Assembly: GCF_032911445.1 (NCBI RefSeq)
Contig: NZ_JAWJEJ010000001.1
Coordinates: 2,480,001-2,544,000, forward strand
Length of the DNA: 64,000 nt
Origin: Sphingomonas sp. HF-S4
GTDB taxonomy: Bacteria > Pseudomonadota > Alphaproteobacteria > Sphingomonadales > Sphingomonadaceae
Direction: 5' to 3'
Shown in pieces: positions 1 to 7,675 of this stretch (the stretch's first letter is position 1; the number at the start of each line of letters is the position of its first letter). Under the pieces are notes generated by a model. That model had not been told where the DNA came from. It did not search any database and saw nothing but the letters and a program-made list of their open reading frames with translations. The position numbers were made by a program, and so were the translations under genes.

Positions 1-1262
1 CGGCGCCAGCGGGCACGCCCTATCAGCACAGCTGGCGCCCAGGCTTCGCGTACAACCTGATCGAGGGGGCGTGGAACTATCCGCCCAAGGACTACAGGAA
101 ATGGGCCGAGCTGATCTATCAATGGACCCGGCATAACGTCGAGAAATATGGCAAGGCCGAAGTCGAGAGCTGGTATTTCGAAGTGTGGAACGAGCCCGAC
201 GGGCCTTCGTATTGGAAGGGCACGCCGGAGGAATTCAACAAGCTCCACGACTATGCGATCGACGCGGTGCGCCGCGCATTGCCGACGGCGCGGGTCGGCG
301 GGCCCGACGCGGCAAGCGGCGGCGGCAAGTTCATGGACCAGTTCGTCGCCCATGTCGCGCGCGGCACCAACCATGTCACGGGACAGAAGGGCACGCCAAC
401 CGACTTCCTCGCCTTCCACGCCAAGGGCCAGCCGAGCTTCGTCGATGGCCATGTCCGGATGGGCATTGCGACGCATATCAAGCGCGTCGACACCGCCTTC
501 GGCAAGATCGCCGCGGTACCCGAGCTCGCGACCAAGCCGATCGTGATCGGCGAGAGCGATCCGGAAGGCTGCGCCGCCTGCCCCGGACCGGCGAACGGCT
601 ATCGCAACGGCACGATGTATTCGAGCTACACCGCGGCGAGCTTCGCGCGGATCTGGGCGCTGGCCGACAAGCACAAGGTCAATCTGGAAGGCGTGCTGAC
701 CTGGGCGTTCACCTTCGAGGACCAGCCCTATTTCGCGGGCTATCGCCAGCTTGCCAGCAATGGCCTCGACTTGCCGGTACTCAACGTCTTCCGGATGTTC
801 GCCAAGCTGGGCGAGACTCGCATCGCCGCGACCAGCAGCGCGCAATTGCCGCTGGAAGCGATCATCGCCGAGGGCGTCCGCGGGACACCCGACGTGGGCA
901 CGATCGCCACCACGACGCGCGACGGCAAGGTCGCGGTGCTGGTGTGGAACTACCACGACGACGACGTCGCCGGACCCGACGCGGCGATCAAGCTGAACTT
1001 GTCCGGGCTGGGCCGGGGCGGCGGGCGCAAGGTCGTCGAGTGGCGCGTCGATCGCACTCACGCCAATGCCTATGCGGCCTGGCAGGCGATGGGCTCGCCG
1101 CAATCCCCTGACGAAAAGCAATACCGGCAGCTCGAAAAGGCGTCGCAGCTTCTGCCCGAGCCGGCCCGCGATCTTGCCGTTCGGTCCGGTCGGGCAAGCC
1201 TCGACGTGGTCGTGCCGCGCCAAGGGGTGACGTTGCTGCTCTTCGAGCGCGCGGGTCGGTAG
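1..1262 (+). CDS. Glycoside hydrolase family 39 (beta-xylosidase-like), 3' part
   Basis: The gene enters from the left edge; the frame is open from base 3 and stops with TAG at 1260-1262, so the N-terminus is missing. The protein resembles GH39 enzymes (beta-xylosidase / alpha-L-iduronidase type), retaining glycosidases that release terminal sugars from xylo-oligosaccharides. The segment FEVWNEPDG (bases 177-203) carries the Asn-Glu pair typical of the acid/base residue. The glutamate in KPIVIGESDPEG (codon 552-554) is a good candidate nucleophile. A beta-sandwich-like C-terminal stretch follows the barrel. The family call is by resemblance; the substrate cannot be told from this fragment. 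Confidence 0.85.
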   Translation, partial: APAGTPYQHSWRPGFAYNLIEGAWNYPPKDYRKWAELIYQWTRHNVEKYGKAEVESWYFEVWNEPDGPSYWKGTPEEFNKLHDYAIDAVRRALPTARVGGPDAASGGGKFMDQFVAHVARGTNHVTGQKGTPTDFLAFHAKGQPSFVDGHVRMGIATHIKRVDTAFGKIAAVPELATKPIVIGESDPEGCAACPGPANGYRNGTMYSSYTAASFARIWALADKHKVNLEGVLTWAFTFEDQPYFAGYRQLASNGLDLPVLNVFRMFAKLGETRIAATSSAQLPLEAIIAEGVRGTPDVGTIATTTRDGKVAVLVWNYHDDDVAGPDAAIKLNLSGLGRGGGRKVVEWRVDRTHANAYAAWQAMGSPQSPDEKQYRQLEKASQLLPEPARDLAVRSGRASLDVVVPRQGVTLLLFERAGR

Positions 1263-1439
1263 CTGCCTGTCCGGGAGACATTGGGGCGGATCTGGAACCC
1301 CATGCGTCCAGCCGGGTCGGCTGCGCGGCTAACGGAGCGCCGTGGGTGCTATTTCCGGATAGGTCCGGGTCCCAAGCGGTTAATCTCATCGGATGATGGG
1401 AACACGCGCGATGCCGTACCCACCAAGAGAGGGTCCGAT

Positions 1440-1784
1440 ATGAAGCAGCTGATTGCCATGGGCGCTGCCGCCACTGCCTTTCTGCTATGGAGCGAGCCGG
1501 CGCTGGCGCAATATGCACCCGTGGATCCCATCCCGCTCGGCCATACCGCCACCAGCGTAATGGGAAACAAGCTATCCGGCGACATCGCCAATCGGCGGAC
1601 GCGATCGCGATCGGTTTCGAGCCGTTGCCTCGCCGATTCGGGACCCGGCCCCGAGCGGCGCGCAATGGAAGCCGAATATGCCCGGCGGTCGCGAACCGCG
1701 GGCAAGGCGAGCGCCGATGCCTGGCGCGCGCAACGCGGGCGGGAATATCGCGCCCGGCTGATCGCGCAAGGCAAGTGCAAATAG
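1440..1784 (+). CDS. Small exported protein of unknown function
   Basis: A 114-residue protein starting MKQLIAMG. The first ~23 residues form a typical Sec signal peptide (hydrophobic core, cleavage near EPALA|Q), so the mature product is probably periplasmic or secreted. The rest is short, basic and Arg/Ala-rich with two cysteines (CLAD and the C-terminal KCK). The in-frame ORF extends upstream to 1281, but the ATG at 1440 has a GAGAGGG ribosome-binding site and gives the signal peptide, so I prefer it. I do not recognise a family. It faces nadA tail to tail with about 13 bases between them. Confidence 0.55.
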   Translation: MKQLIAMGAAATAFLLWSEPALAQYAPVDPIPLGHTATSVMGNKLSGDIANRRTRSRSVSSRCLADSGPGPERRAMEAEYARRSRTAGKASADAWRAQRGREYRARLIAQGKCK

Positions 1785-1797
1785 CGTCAGGCGATCG

Positions 1798-2826
1798 TCA
1801 GTCGCCCTTCCTGGGATCCCCGCCAATCGCCGGCACCGGGCCGAGATCGCCCTGCCCTACGCTGGCGCTCGCCATTTCGAGCATGCGGTCGAGGCTCAGC
1901 TTGGCCTTCAATCGCATGCCTTCCTCGATCTCGATGCGTGGGTTGAGGTCGCGCAGCGCGAGGTAGAGCTTCTCCAGATTGTTCAGCGCCATGTACGGGC
2001 AGATGTTGCAGTTGCAGTTGCCGTCCGCACCCGGCGCGCCGATGAAATTCTTGCTCGGAAGCGCCTTTTCCATCTGGTGGATGATGTGCGGCTCGGTGGC
2101 GACGATCAGCGTGTCGCCGGGGAAGCTCTTGGCGAAATCGAGGATGCCGCGAGTCGAGCCTACATAGTCGGCGTGATCGAGGATGTGCGGCGGGCATTCG
2201 GGATGCGCGGCAATCGGCGCGCCGGGGTGCTGCGCCTTGAGCTTGAGCAGCTCGGTTTCCGAAAACGCCTCGTGGACGATGCACACGCCCGGCCACAGCA
2301 GCATCTCGCGCCCCAACGTGCGCGTCAGGTAGCCGCCGAGATTGCGGTCGGGACCGAAGATGATCTTCTGCTCGGGCGGGATCTGGCTGAGGATCTTCTC
2401 GGCGCTCGAGCTGGTGACGATGATGTCGCTCAGCGCTTTCACTTCGACCGAGCAGTTGATGTACGTCAGCGCAATGTGATCGGGGTGCTGCGCGCGGAAC
2501 GCGGCGAACTGATCGGGTGGGCAGCTATCTTCGAGGCTGCACCCGGCATTCATGTCAGGGAGGACGACGATCTTGTCGGGCGACAGGATCTTGGCGGTCT
2601 CGGCCATGAAGCGGACGCCGCAGAAGGCGATGACGTCGGCATCGGTCTCGGCGGCCTTTCTGCTGAGATCGAGGCTGTCACCGACGAAATCGGCGAGGTC
2701 CTGAAGCTCGGGCTTCTGATAATAATGCGCGAGGATGACGGCGTTGCGCTCTTTCCGGAGCCGATCGATCTCGGCACGAAGGTCGAGGCCCGTCAGGCTT
2801 CCGCCGATGCCGTTGCGTGCGTCCAT
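1798..2826 (-). CDS. nadA: Quinolinate synthase
   Basis: Quinolinate synthase (342 aa) condenses iminoaspartate with dihydroxyacetone phosphate to quinolinate in de novo NAD synthesis; it is a cytosolic oxygen-sensitive 4Fe-4S enzyme. The three conserved cluster ligands are visible: Cys125 in YINCSVEVKA, Cys211 in HPECPP and Cys276 in CNICPYM. The LAHYYQ motif near residue 33 and the HPECPP signature are diagnostic. Length is normal for the shorter, E. coli-like class. nadB and nadC are not next to it in this window, so it appears to be monocistronic here. Confidence 0.97.
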   Translation of the reverse strand: MDARNGIGGSLTGLDLRAEIDRLRKERNAVILAHYYQKPELQDLADFVGDSLDLSRKAAETDADVIAFCGVRFMAETAKILSPDKIVVLPDMNAGCSLEDSCPPDQFAAFRAQHPDHIALTYINCSVEVKALSDIIVTSSSAEKILSQIPPEQKIIFGPDRNLGGYLTRTLGREMLLWPGVCIVHEAFSETELLKLKAQHPGAPIAAHPECPPHILDHADYVGSTRGILDFAKSFPGDTLIVATEPHIIHQMEKALPSKNFIGAPGADGNCNCNICPYMALNNLEKLYLALRDLNPRIEIEEGMRLKAKLSLDRMLEMASASVGQGDLGPVPAIGGDPRKGD

Positions 2827-2872
2827 CTGTGTCTGGGCCTTCTCGTAAGCGATACGGGCCCCAAATGGCGGG

Positions 2873-3664
2873 CTAACGCCCCGTGATCAAGGGAGCAGCG
2901 GGCGGCGGGGGAAAGTCGAGCGGCGGGATGTCGGCGCCGGGATGGCCCGCGGTCACCCCGGCATAGAGCGCGAGGCCGAGCGCGCTGTGCGCGACCAGCG
3001 TCATCGCTGCCTGGACCGCAACGATCGTCGCGGCACCGTACCACAGCGCCGGGTGGACATGGCCGCGGCGGCGGCGGCGGTCGGCGAGGATCGCGATCGT
3101 CGGCCAGATCATCACTGCGGCGAACACACCCCATTCGGCCCAGGGAATCATCAGCGGCATCGGCAGTAGCCGCCCGAATGCCGGCCCGGTGAGCACCGCC
3201 ATCGCGCAAAACAGCAGCCGGCGATGCCATTCGGTGCGCTTGCGCTGGAGGATCGCTGCGGCGACCAGCCCGCCGAAGCAGAGGATGCTGAGCGAATTCA
3301 TTACGAGGAAATAGGCGGGCAGGAAGAAGAAGGGCGTGGCGCCGTTCTGGACCATCGTCACCGTGGTGTAGATGCCGATGACGATCATCGCGCTTGCCCA
3401 GCCTGCGCCGATCCAGCCGAGGCGGCGATGGAGTGCGATCGAGCCGCGGGTGACCAGCACATTCTGGACGACGTAGAGCGTCACCCAGCCGAAGAATACG
3501 AGTGCATGGAGATGGACGCGCGGCGGCGAAGCGAAACTTGACCGCCCCATCGCCAGCTGGACCGAGAAACCGGCGACGATGGTCAGCGCCATCGCGATCG
3601 CCATCGTTAGAAAGAAACGATCGTCGCGGCCATATCCCGGGCGCGGTCCCGCCAGTGTCGCCAT
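2873..3664 (-). CDS. Multi-pass membrane protein, unknown function
   Basis: A 263-residue integral membrane protein with about seven hydrophobic segments (roughly residues 18-38, 50-68, 85-105, 113-137, 148-168, 176-192, 208-232) and a proline-rich C-terminal tail. It has conserved-looking His and Trp residues at membrane borders (HLHALVFFGW, EWHRRLLF), which recall haem- or quinone-linked membrane proteins, but I cannot assign a family. An AAGGGGAT ribosome-binding site precedes the ATG at 3664. It stands between nadA and the DUF4230 gene without obvious coupling to either. Confidence 0.7.
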   Translation of the reverse strand: MATLAGPRPGYGRDDRFFLTMAIAMALTIVAGFSVQLAMGRSSFASPPRVHLHALVFFGWVTLYVVQNVLVTRGSIALHRRLGWIGAGWASAMIVIGIYTTVTMVQNGATPFFFLPAYFLVMNSLSILCFGGLVAAAILQRKRTEWHRRLLFCAMAVLTGPAFGRLLPMPLMIPWAEWGVFAAVMIWPTIAILADRRRRRGHVHPALWYGAATIVAVQAAMTLVAHSALGLALYAGVTAGHPGADIPPLDFPPPPAAPLITGR

Positions 3665-3720
3665 GTGCCATCCCCTTCACATTCACGAAGGAGGAAGCTA
3701 ACCCAGCTCGGCGCGCCGGG

Positions 3721-4404
3721 CTACCATTTGTTGGCGAGAACGTCCTCGGGCGCCCGCGTGCGGTCCCAGTCCTCGGTCGGCTGTTCGTCGGGAAAGAATA
3801 CCGCGACCTTGGCGTCGAGCCCGGCGGCCTTGAGCGGCATCGCGAAGCTGCGCTCGATCGCGCGGCGGGTGGCATCCTTGGCGAGCTTGACCGGCATCGG
3901 CGCGCGCGCCTGGCGGATCAGCTCCTGCTGGCCGGACTTGCGATTGGCGGCGTCGAGTTGCTTCTCGACATCGGTGAAACGCATCAGCAGCCCGCCCGGG
4001 TTGAATTCGCGGATGCCGTCGAGATCGACGTCCGGGCCGACCACTTCGAGCGGCGGCAGCACGATCGTGAGGCGCTTGTTGGCCGCGTCCCACGACAAAC
4101 TCTTCTGCTGGAGCTTGGCGAGGTCGACTTCATACCGCACCATGCCCGGCATGATCAGCGTCTTCTCGGCGGTCATGCCAAGGCGGTTCTGCTTCGAGGT
4201 GACCACCGCGACATAGCGCGCCGCGAAGGTCGACAGGCGGTTCTGCTCGCGCAGCCCCTGGAGGCTCGCCTGGGCGACGGTGACCGGATCGGGACCGCGG
4301 AACTCGCTCTTGACCGCATTGCCGAGGAACCAGAAGCCCGCGCCGATCGCGAGGACCAGCGCGGCGACCAGCGTGGCGAAGCGGAGCATGCCCCAGCGCC
4401 TCAT
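3721..4404 (-). CDS. DUF4230 family protein
   Basis: A 227-residue protein with one N-terminal transmembrane helix (about residues 8-28) followed by a soluble extracytoplasmic domain like DUF4230. Family members are membrane-anchored proteins of unknown function. The start at 4404 is chosen because its ATG overlaps the stop of the upstream metallo-hydrolase gene (ATGA), implying translational coupling. A second ATG lies five codons downstream. An upstream ATG at 4419 would only add five residues. The pairing with a metallo-beta-lactamase-fold enzyme gives no clear functional hint. Confidence 0.8.
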   Translation of the reverse strand: MRRWGMLRFATLVAALVLAIGAGFWFLGNAVKSEFRGPDPVTVAQASLQGLREQNRLSTFAARYVAVVTSKQNRLGMTAEKTLIMPGMVRYEVDLAKLQQKSLSWDAANKRLTIVLPPLEVVGPDVDLDGIREFNPGGLLMRFTDVEKQLDAANRKSGQQELIRQARAPMPVKLAKDATRRAIERSFAMPLKAAGLDAKVAVFFPDEQPTEDWDRTRAPEDVLANKW

Positions 4405-5258
4405 GCCGCGAGCTTCCATGCGTCGCCCTCGGCCTGGACGAGGCCACGCGCGCGCAGGTCGAGCAAATGCGCGAGCACCGAGCGGCCGGCAGCGCCGGTG
4501 AGCCGCGGATCGAGCCCGACATACATGCGCGCGACCATCGCGGGGATTGCGCCGATCTCCTCGCGGAGCAGGCGGAGGATCTGGCCCTCGCGCTGCTTGC
4601 GGTGCCCGAGCAGCCCGCGGGCGAAGCGGCGCGGGTTCTCGATCGGATCGCCATGGGCGGGGTAATAGATGCGGTCGTCGCGCGCCATCAGCTTGTCGAG
4701 GCTGGCCATGTATGCGGCCATGTCGCCGTCGGGCGGTGCGACCACGGTGGTCGACCAGCCCATGACATGGTCGCCGGTGAACAGGGCTCTCGCCTCGGTC
4801 AGCGCGAAGGCGAGATGGTTCGAAGTGTGGCCGGGGGTGGCGAGCGCAGTGAGCGTCCAGCCGGTGCCGGCGATGCTCTCGCCATCGGCGAGGACGCGGT
4901 CGGGCGCATAGGCAGTGTCGAACGCGGCATCGGCGCGGAGGCCGGCATCGTTTAGGGTGAGCGGCGCGCAACCGATGACCGGCGCGCCCGTCGCCGCCTT
5001 GAGCGGCGCGGCGGCGGGGCTGTGGTCGCGATGGGTGTGGGTGCAGAGGATCGCGGTCACCGGGCGGCCGGCGATCGCGTCCAGCAAGGCCTGGAGATGT
5101 GCAGGATCGTCGGGACCGGGATCGATCACCGCGAGATCGCTCGTGCCGACGAGATAGGATTGCGTGCCGGTATAAGTGAAGGGCGACGGATTGGGTGCGA
5201 GGACGCGCGTGACCAGCGGATCGACCGCGAGCGCGACGCCAGTGGGAGCCTCGATCAT
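4401..5258 (-). CDS. MBL-fold metallo-hydrolase (LACTB2/glyoxalase II-like)
   Basis: A 285-residue cytosolic metallo-beta-lactamase-fold hydrolase. The metal-binding HxHxDH motif is HTHRDH at residues 74-79, with further ligands His144 (TPGHTSNH) and Asp163 (FTGDHVMG). The C-terminal ~70 residues (GHRKQREGQILRLL onward) match the winged-helix-like tail of LACTB2/RNase-type or hydroxyacylglutathione-hydrolase-like proteins. The substrate could be a thioester, a lactone or a nucleic acid; the sequence does not decide. It overlaps the downstream DUF4230 gene by four bases. Confidence 0.88.
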   Translation of the reverse strand: MIEAPTGVALAVDPLVTRVLAPNPSPFTYTGTQSYLVGTSDLAVIDPGPDDPAHLQALLDAIAGRPVTAILCTHTHRDHSPAAAPLKAATGAPVIGCAPLTLNDAGLRADAAFDTAYAPDRVLADGESIAGTGWTLTALATPGHTSNHLAFALTEARALFTGDHVMGWSTTVVAPPDGDMAAYMASLDKLMARDDRIYYPAHGDPIENPRRFARGLLGHRKQREGQILRLLREEIGAIPAMVARMYVGLDPRLTGAAGRSVLAHLLDLRARGLVQAEGDAWKLAA

Positions 5259-5343
5259 GCAGGCGATGTGGCAGTTGGGGCGGACTTAAACAAGGCCGGC
5301 TTCCTCATACGGCCAAGCAGCCCCTCATGGTGCGCTTACTAAC

Positions 5344-5420
5344 CCGTTCGTTTCGAGCGAAGCCGAGAAACTGCCGCGAGCGACCGGATCACGTTTCTCG
5401 ACTTCGCTCGAAACGAACGG
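5344..5420. repeat. REP-like palindrome, 28-bp arms
   Basis: Arms at 5344-5371 and 5393-5420 are reverse complements with one mismatch, separated by 21 bases. The core reads TTCGTTTCGAGCGAAG. The same arms occur at 36584-36659, so this is a dispersed element. It lies in the gap between the metallo-hydrolase start and the end of the BlaR1-like gene. Confidence 0.85.
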
Positions 5421-5430
5421 ATGCACAGCA

Positions 5431-5467
5431 AAAACGGGGCTGGCTGCGAAGGAGTTCAGCCAGCCCC
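5431..5467 (-). terminator. Rho-independent terminator of the blaI-blaR1-like operon
   Basis: A perfect 11-bp stem (GGGGCTGGCTG at 5436-5446 with CAGCCAGCCCC at 5457-5467). On the minus strand the stem is followed by GTTTTTG. It sits about 50 bases past the stop of the BlaR1-like gene. Confidence 0.8.
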
Positions 5468-5515
5468 GTTCGTGAAGGGTGTCCGCGGGACATTGCGGAC
5501 GCCCCTCCCCTCTCG

Positions 5516-7120
5516 TCAATCGTTGTCGCGGAACTCCTTCTCGACTTCGGCCATGGCCTCGTCGATGCCCTTGAGCGCCTTGGCGCGCTCCTCGGCGCTG
5601 ATATTGGGCTCGTTCTCGACCGAGCGGCGTGCCATGCGCAGGCCCATCCGGGCAGTGCTCAGCCCCTGGGCCTTGCTGGTGACTGCAATGCGGGTGGCGT
5701 TCTCGCTGATCGCCGCGATGCGATCGGCGCAGATGATCATGATCTTGCGACCGCCATCCCCGCGATGCTCGACCGCGGCATCGTCCCCCTTGCCGCATTT
5801 GCCCTCGCGGACCTCGGGGATCGACAGGCGGATCGCCTCCATATCGGGCATTGCCACCGTATCCCTGCTGCCGTCGGCGCGGACGAGGACCATCTCCTTG
5901 ACGCGCTTGCCGTCATGCTTGTCGTCGCTCGAGAAGCGATAGACCTGGCTCCGAACGCGCTGCGGGCCGTTTGCCGAGGGCGCTTCCGGAGCCTCGGGCG
6001 CTTCGGCTGCCTCGGGCGCCTCCGCCGGCGCTGGCGGAGCCGGCACTTCCTGGCGCAGCGTCACGCCGGTGACGGTCTCGACCTTGTTCTTGATGGTCTC
6101 CGCGGCGGACGTGCCCGAGGCAGTGAGCCCGAGCGCGGCAACCGAAAGGGCGCCGATCCCGACCAGTCCCGTGGCGACGCGGGTGGGGGAAAATGGGCGG
6201 GTCTTCGAAAGCATGCGTAACCTCCCTTTGACTTCGTTGATCGTGTGCAAGTGACAGGCCGCCGAGACCGCACCCCCATGCGCGGACTTGACGATCGCAC
6301 GGCCATAAGCATGGCGCAGTGCCTGGGCGCGGCCGGCGAGCACGAGGGCGTCGCAAGCCATTTCCTGATCGGCGCGGAAGGCACGGAAGGCCCGCCACGC
6401 GATCGGATTGAACCAGTGGAGCGCGAGGACGATCAGCGCGACCCAGTTCGCGATCAAGTCGCCGCGAACATGGTGGCCGAGCTCGTGGGCGAGCGCGAGG
6501 TCGCGCTCCTGCTCGTCGTATCGCTCCGAGAAGTCGCGCGGGAACGCGACATATTTGCGGAACACGCCGAAGGCCAAGGGGCCGTGCGCGGCGTCGGTCT
6601 CGATCACGCGCACCTTGCCCTGCGCGACCGTGCGGTCGATGCGCGCGCGGCGCAGCAGGTTCGCGGTGTAGCGGCGGTGCGCGATCAGGTGATAGCCAAG
6701 GAACAGCAGCGCGCCGATCAGCCAGAGGCCGGCAAGCAGCGCGATCAGGCTTGGCGCCCCCGCCGCGCTGGTCGGCGGCACCAGTGCCAGGCTGGTATGG
6801 TGGCTGCCGATGTCGAAGCTGGCATCGATCGCGGTCTGGGCGGCTTCGGGCGGCAGGCTGGCGGGCGGCATCAGCCCGACGATCATTCCAGGCGCCTCGG
6901 CCACCTGGCGAGTCACGGGCGCGAAGAGCCGGCTGAGCTGCCAGTCGCCGGGCAGCGGCGGCAGCAACAGCCGCGCGACGGGCAGCAGCCACAGTGCATA
7001 GGCCATGGTCGGCCCGAAGCTCTGCCGCACCGGTCCGCGGGCAACCAGCACGAGCAGCATCAGCAGCGTGGTGGCGATGAAGGTTTCGAGCGCGAAGCCG
7101 ATGAAAGCAGGGGCGATCAT
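5516..7120 (-). CDS. M56 family (BlaR1/MecR1-like) membrane metallopeptidase
   Basis: A 534-residue membrane protease of the BlaR1 type. Hydrophobic helices lie near residues 8-28, 38-55 and 125-147. The zinc-protease motif HELGH is at 212-216 and the third ligand is probably Glu253 in DQEMACD. A further hydrophobic segment near 315-335 is followed by a Pro/Ala/Glu-rich stretch and an exported C-terminal domain. That domain does not look like the penicillin-binding sensor of BlaR1, so the signal is unknown. In the family, the protease relieves repression by BlaI-type partners. Its ATG overlaps the stop of the blaI-like gene by four bases. Confidence 0.9.
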   Translation of the reverse strand: MIAPAFIGFALETFIATTLLMLLVLVARGPVRQSFGPTMAYALWLLPVARLLLPPLPGDWQLSRLFAPVTRQVAEAPGMIVGLMPPASLPPEAAQTAIDASFDIGSHHTSLALVPPTSAAGAPSLIALLAGLWLIGALLFLGYHLIAHRRYTANLLRRARIDRTVAQGKVRVIETDAAHGPLAFGVFRKYVAFPRDFSERYDEQERDLALAHELGHHVRGDLIANWVALIVLALHWFNPIAWRAFRAFRADQEMACDALVLAGRAQALRHAYGRAIVKSAHGGAVSAACHLHTINEVKGRLRMLSKTRPFSPTRVATGLVGIGALSVAALGLTASGTSAAETIKNKVETVTGVTLRQEVPAPPAPAEAPEAAEAPEAPEAPSANGPQRVRSQVYRFSSDDKHDGKRVKEMVLVRADGSRDTVAMPDMEAIRLSIPEVREGKCGKGDDAAVEHRGDGGRKIMIICADRIAAISENATRIAVTSKAQGLSTARMGLRMARRSVENEPNISAEERAKALKGIDEAMAEVEKEFRDND

Positions 7121-7485
7121 GACTTGAGCTCCTTCAAGAGCGCCTCGATCTCGGCGATGTCCTGGTCCGTGATCGCGTCGCGCTCGGCAAGGTGCGCGAC
7201 CAGCGGCGTCAGCTTGCCGCCGAACAGCCGGTCCATGAAGCGGCGAGATTCGCCGCCGACATAGTCCGCGCGATCGACCAGCGGGCGATAGCGATAGCGC
7301 CGCCCGTCTTCCTCATGCGCGATGACGCTCTTGGCGAGCAGCCGACCAAGCAGCGTCTTTACGGTGTTGGCGCTCCAGTCGCGCTCGGCGGGAACGCGCT
7401 CGGCGACTTCCTGCGCGGTGAGCGGCGATTCCTCCCACAGCACCTCCATCACGGCATGTTCTGCGTCGCTGATCCGTTCGGTCAT
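7117..7485 (-). CDS. BlaI/MecI/CopY family transcriptional repressor
   Basis: A 122-residue winged-helix repressor of the BlaI/MecI family. It opens with ISDAEHAVMEVLWEESPLT, typical of the family, and has the TVKTLLGRLLAK recognition-helix region near residues 42-53. The C-terminal half is the dimerisation and cleavage region. It is the first gene of a two-gene operon with the M56 protease. A 37-bp palindrome (7499-7535) lies 14 bases before its start and is probably its own operator. Confidence 0.95.
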   Translation of the reverse strand: MTERISDAEHAVMEVLWEESPLTAQEVAERVPAERDWSANTVKTLLGRLLAKSVIAHEEDGRRYRYRPLVDRADYVGGESRRFMDRLFGGKLTPLVAHLAERDAITDQDIAEIEALLKELKS

Positions 7486-7498
7486 GAGTCCCTCTTTC

Positions 7499-7535
7499 GA
7501 CTACTTGTGTAATCGTCGCGATTACGTCTGTAGTC
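7499..7535. promoter_or_regulatory. Palindromic operator of the BlaI-like repressor
   Basis: A near-perfect dyad: GACTAC-N4-GTAATCG-TCG-CGATTAC-N4-GTAGTC. The outer GACTAC/GTAGTC halves resemble the TACTACA/TGTAGTA operators known for BlaI and MecI. It lies between the divergent repressor gene (start 7485) and the TPR-methyltransferase gene, so it could control both directions. Confidence 0.75.
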
Positions 7536-7675
7536 AAGGGACTGAATGCCAGATGAATGGATTCCGACGGATATTGAACGGCGGGTCGGCGGGCAGGTTC
7601 AAACGGAGGCTATCCCTTGCGGCGACGATTGGCCTATCGGCAGGACGCGCCTCGACACCGCTAAAGGACAATCAC

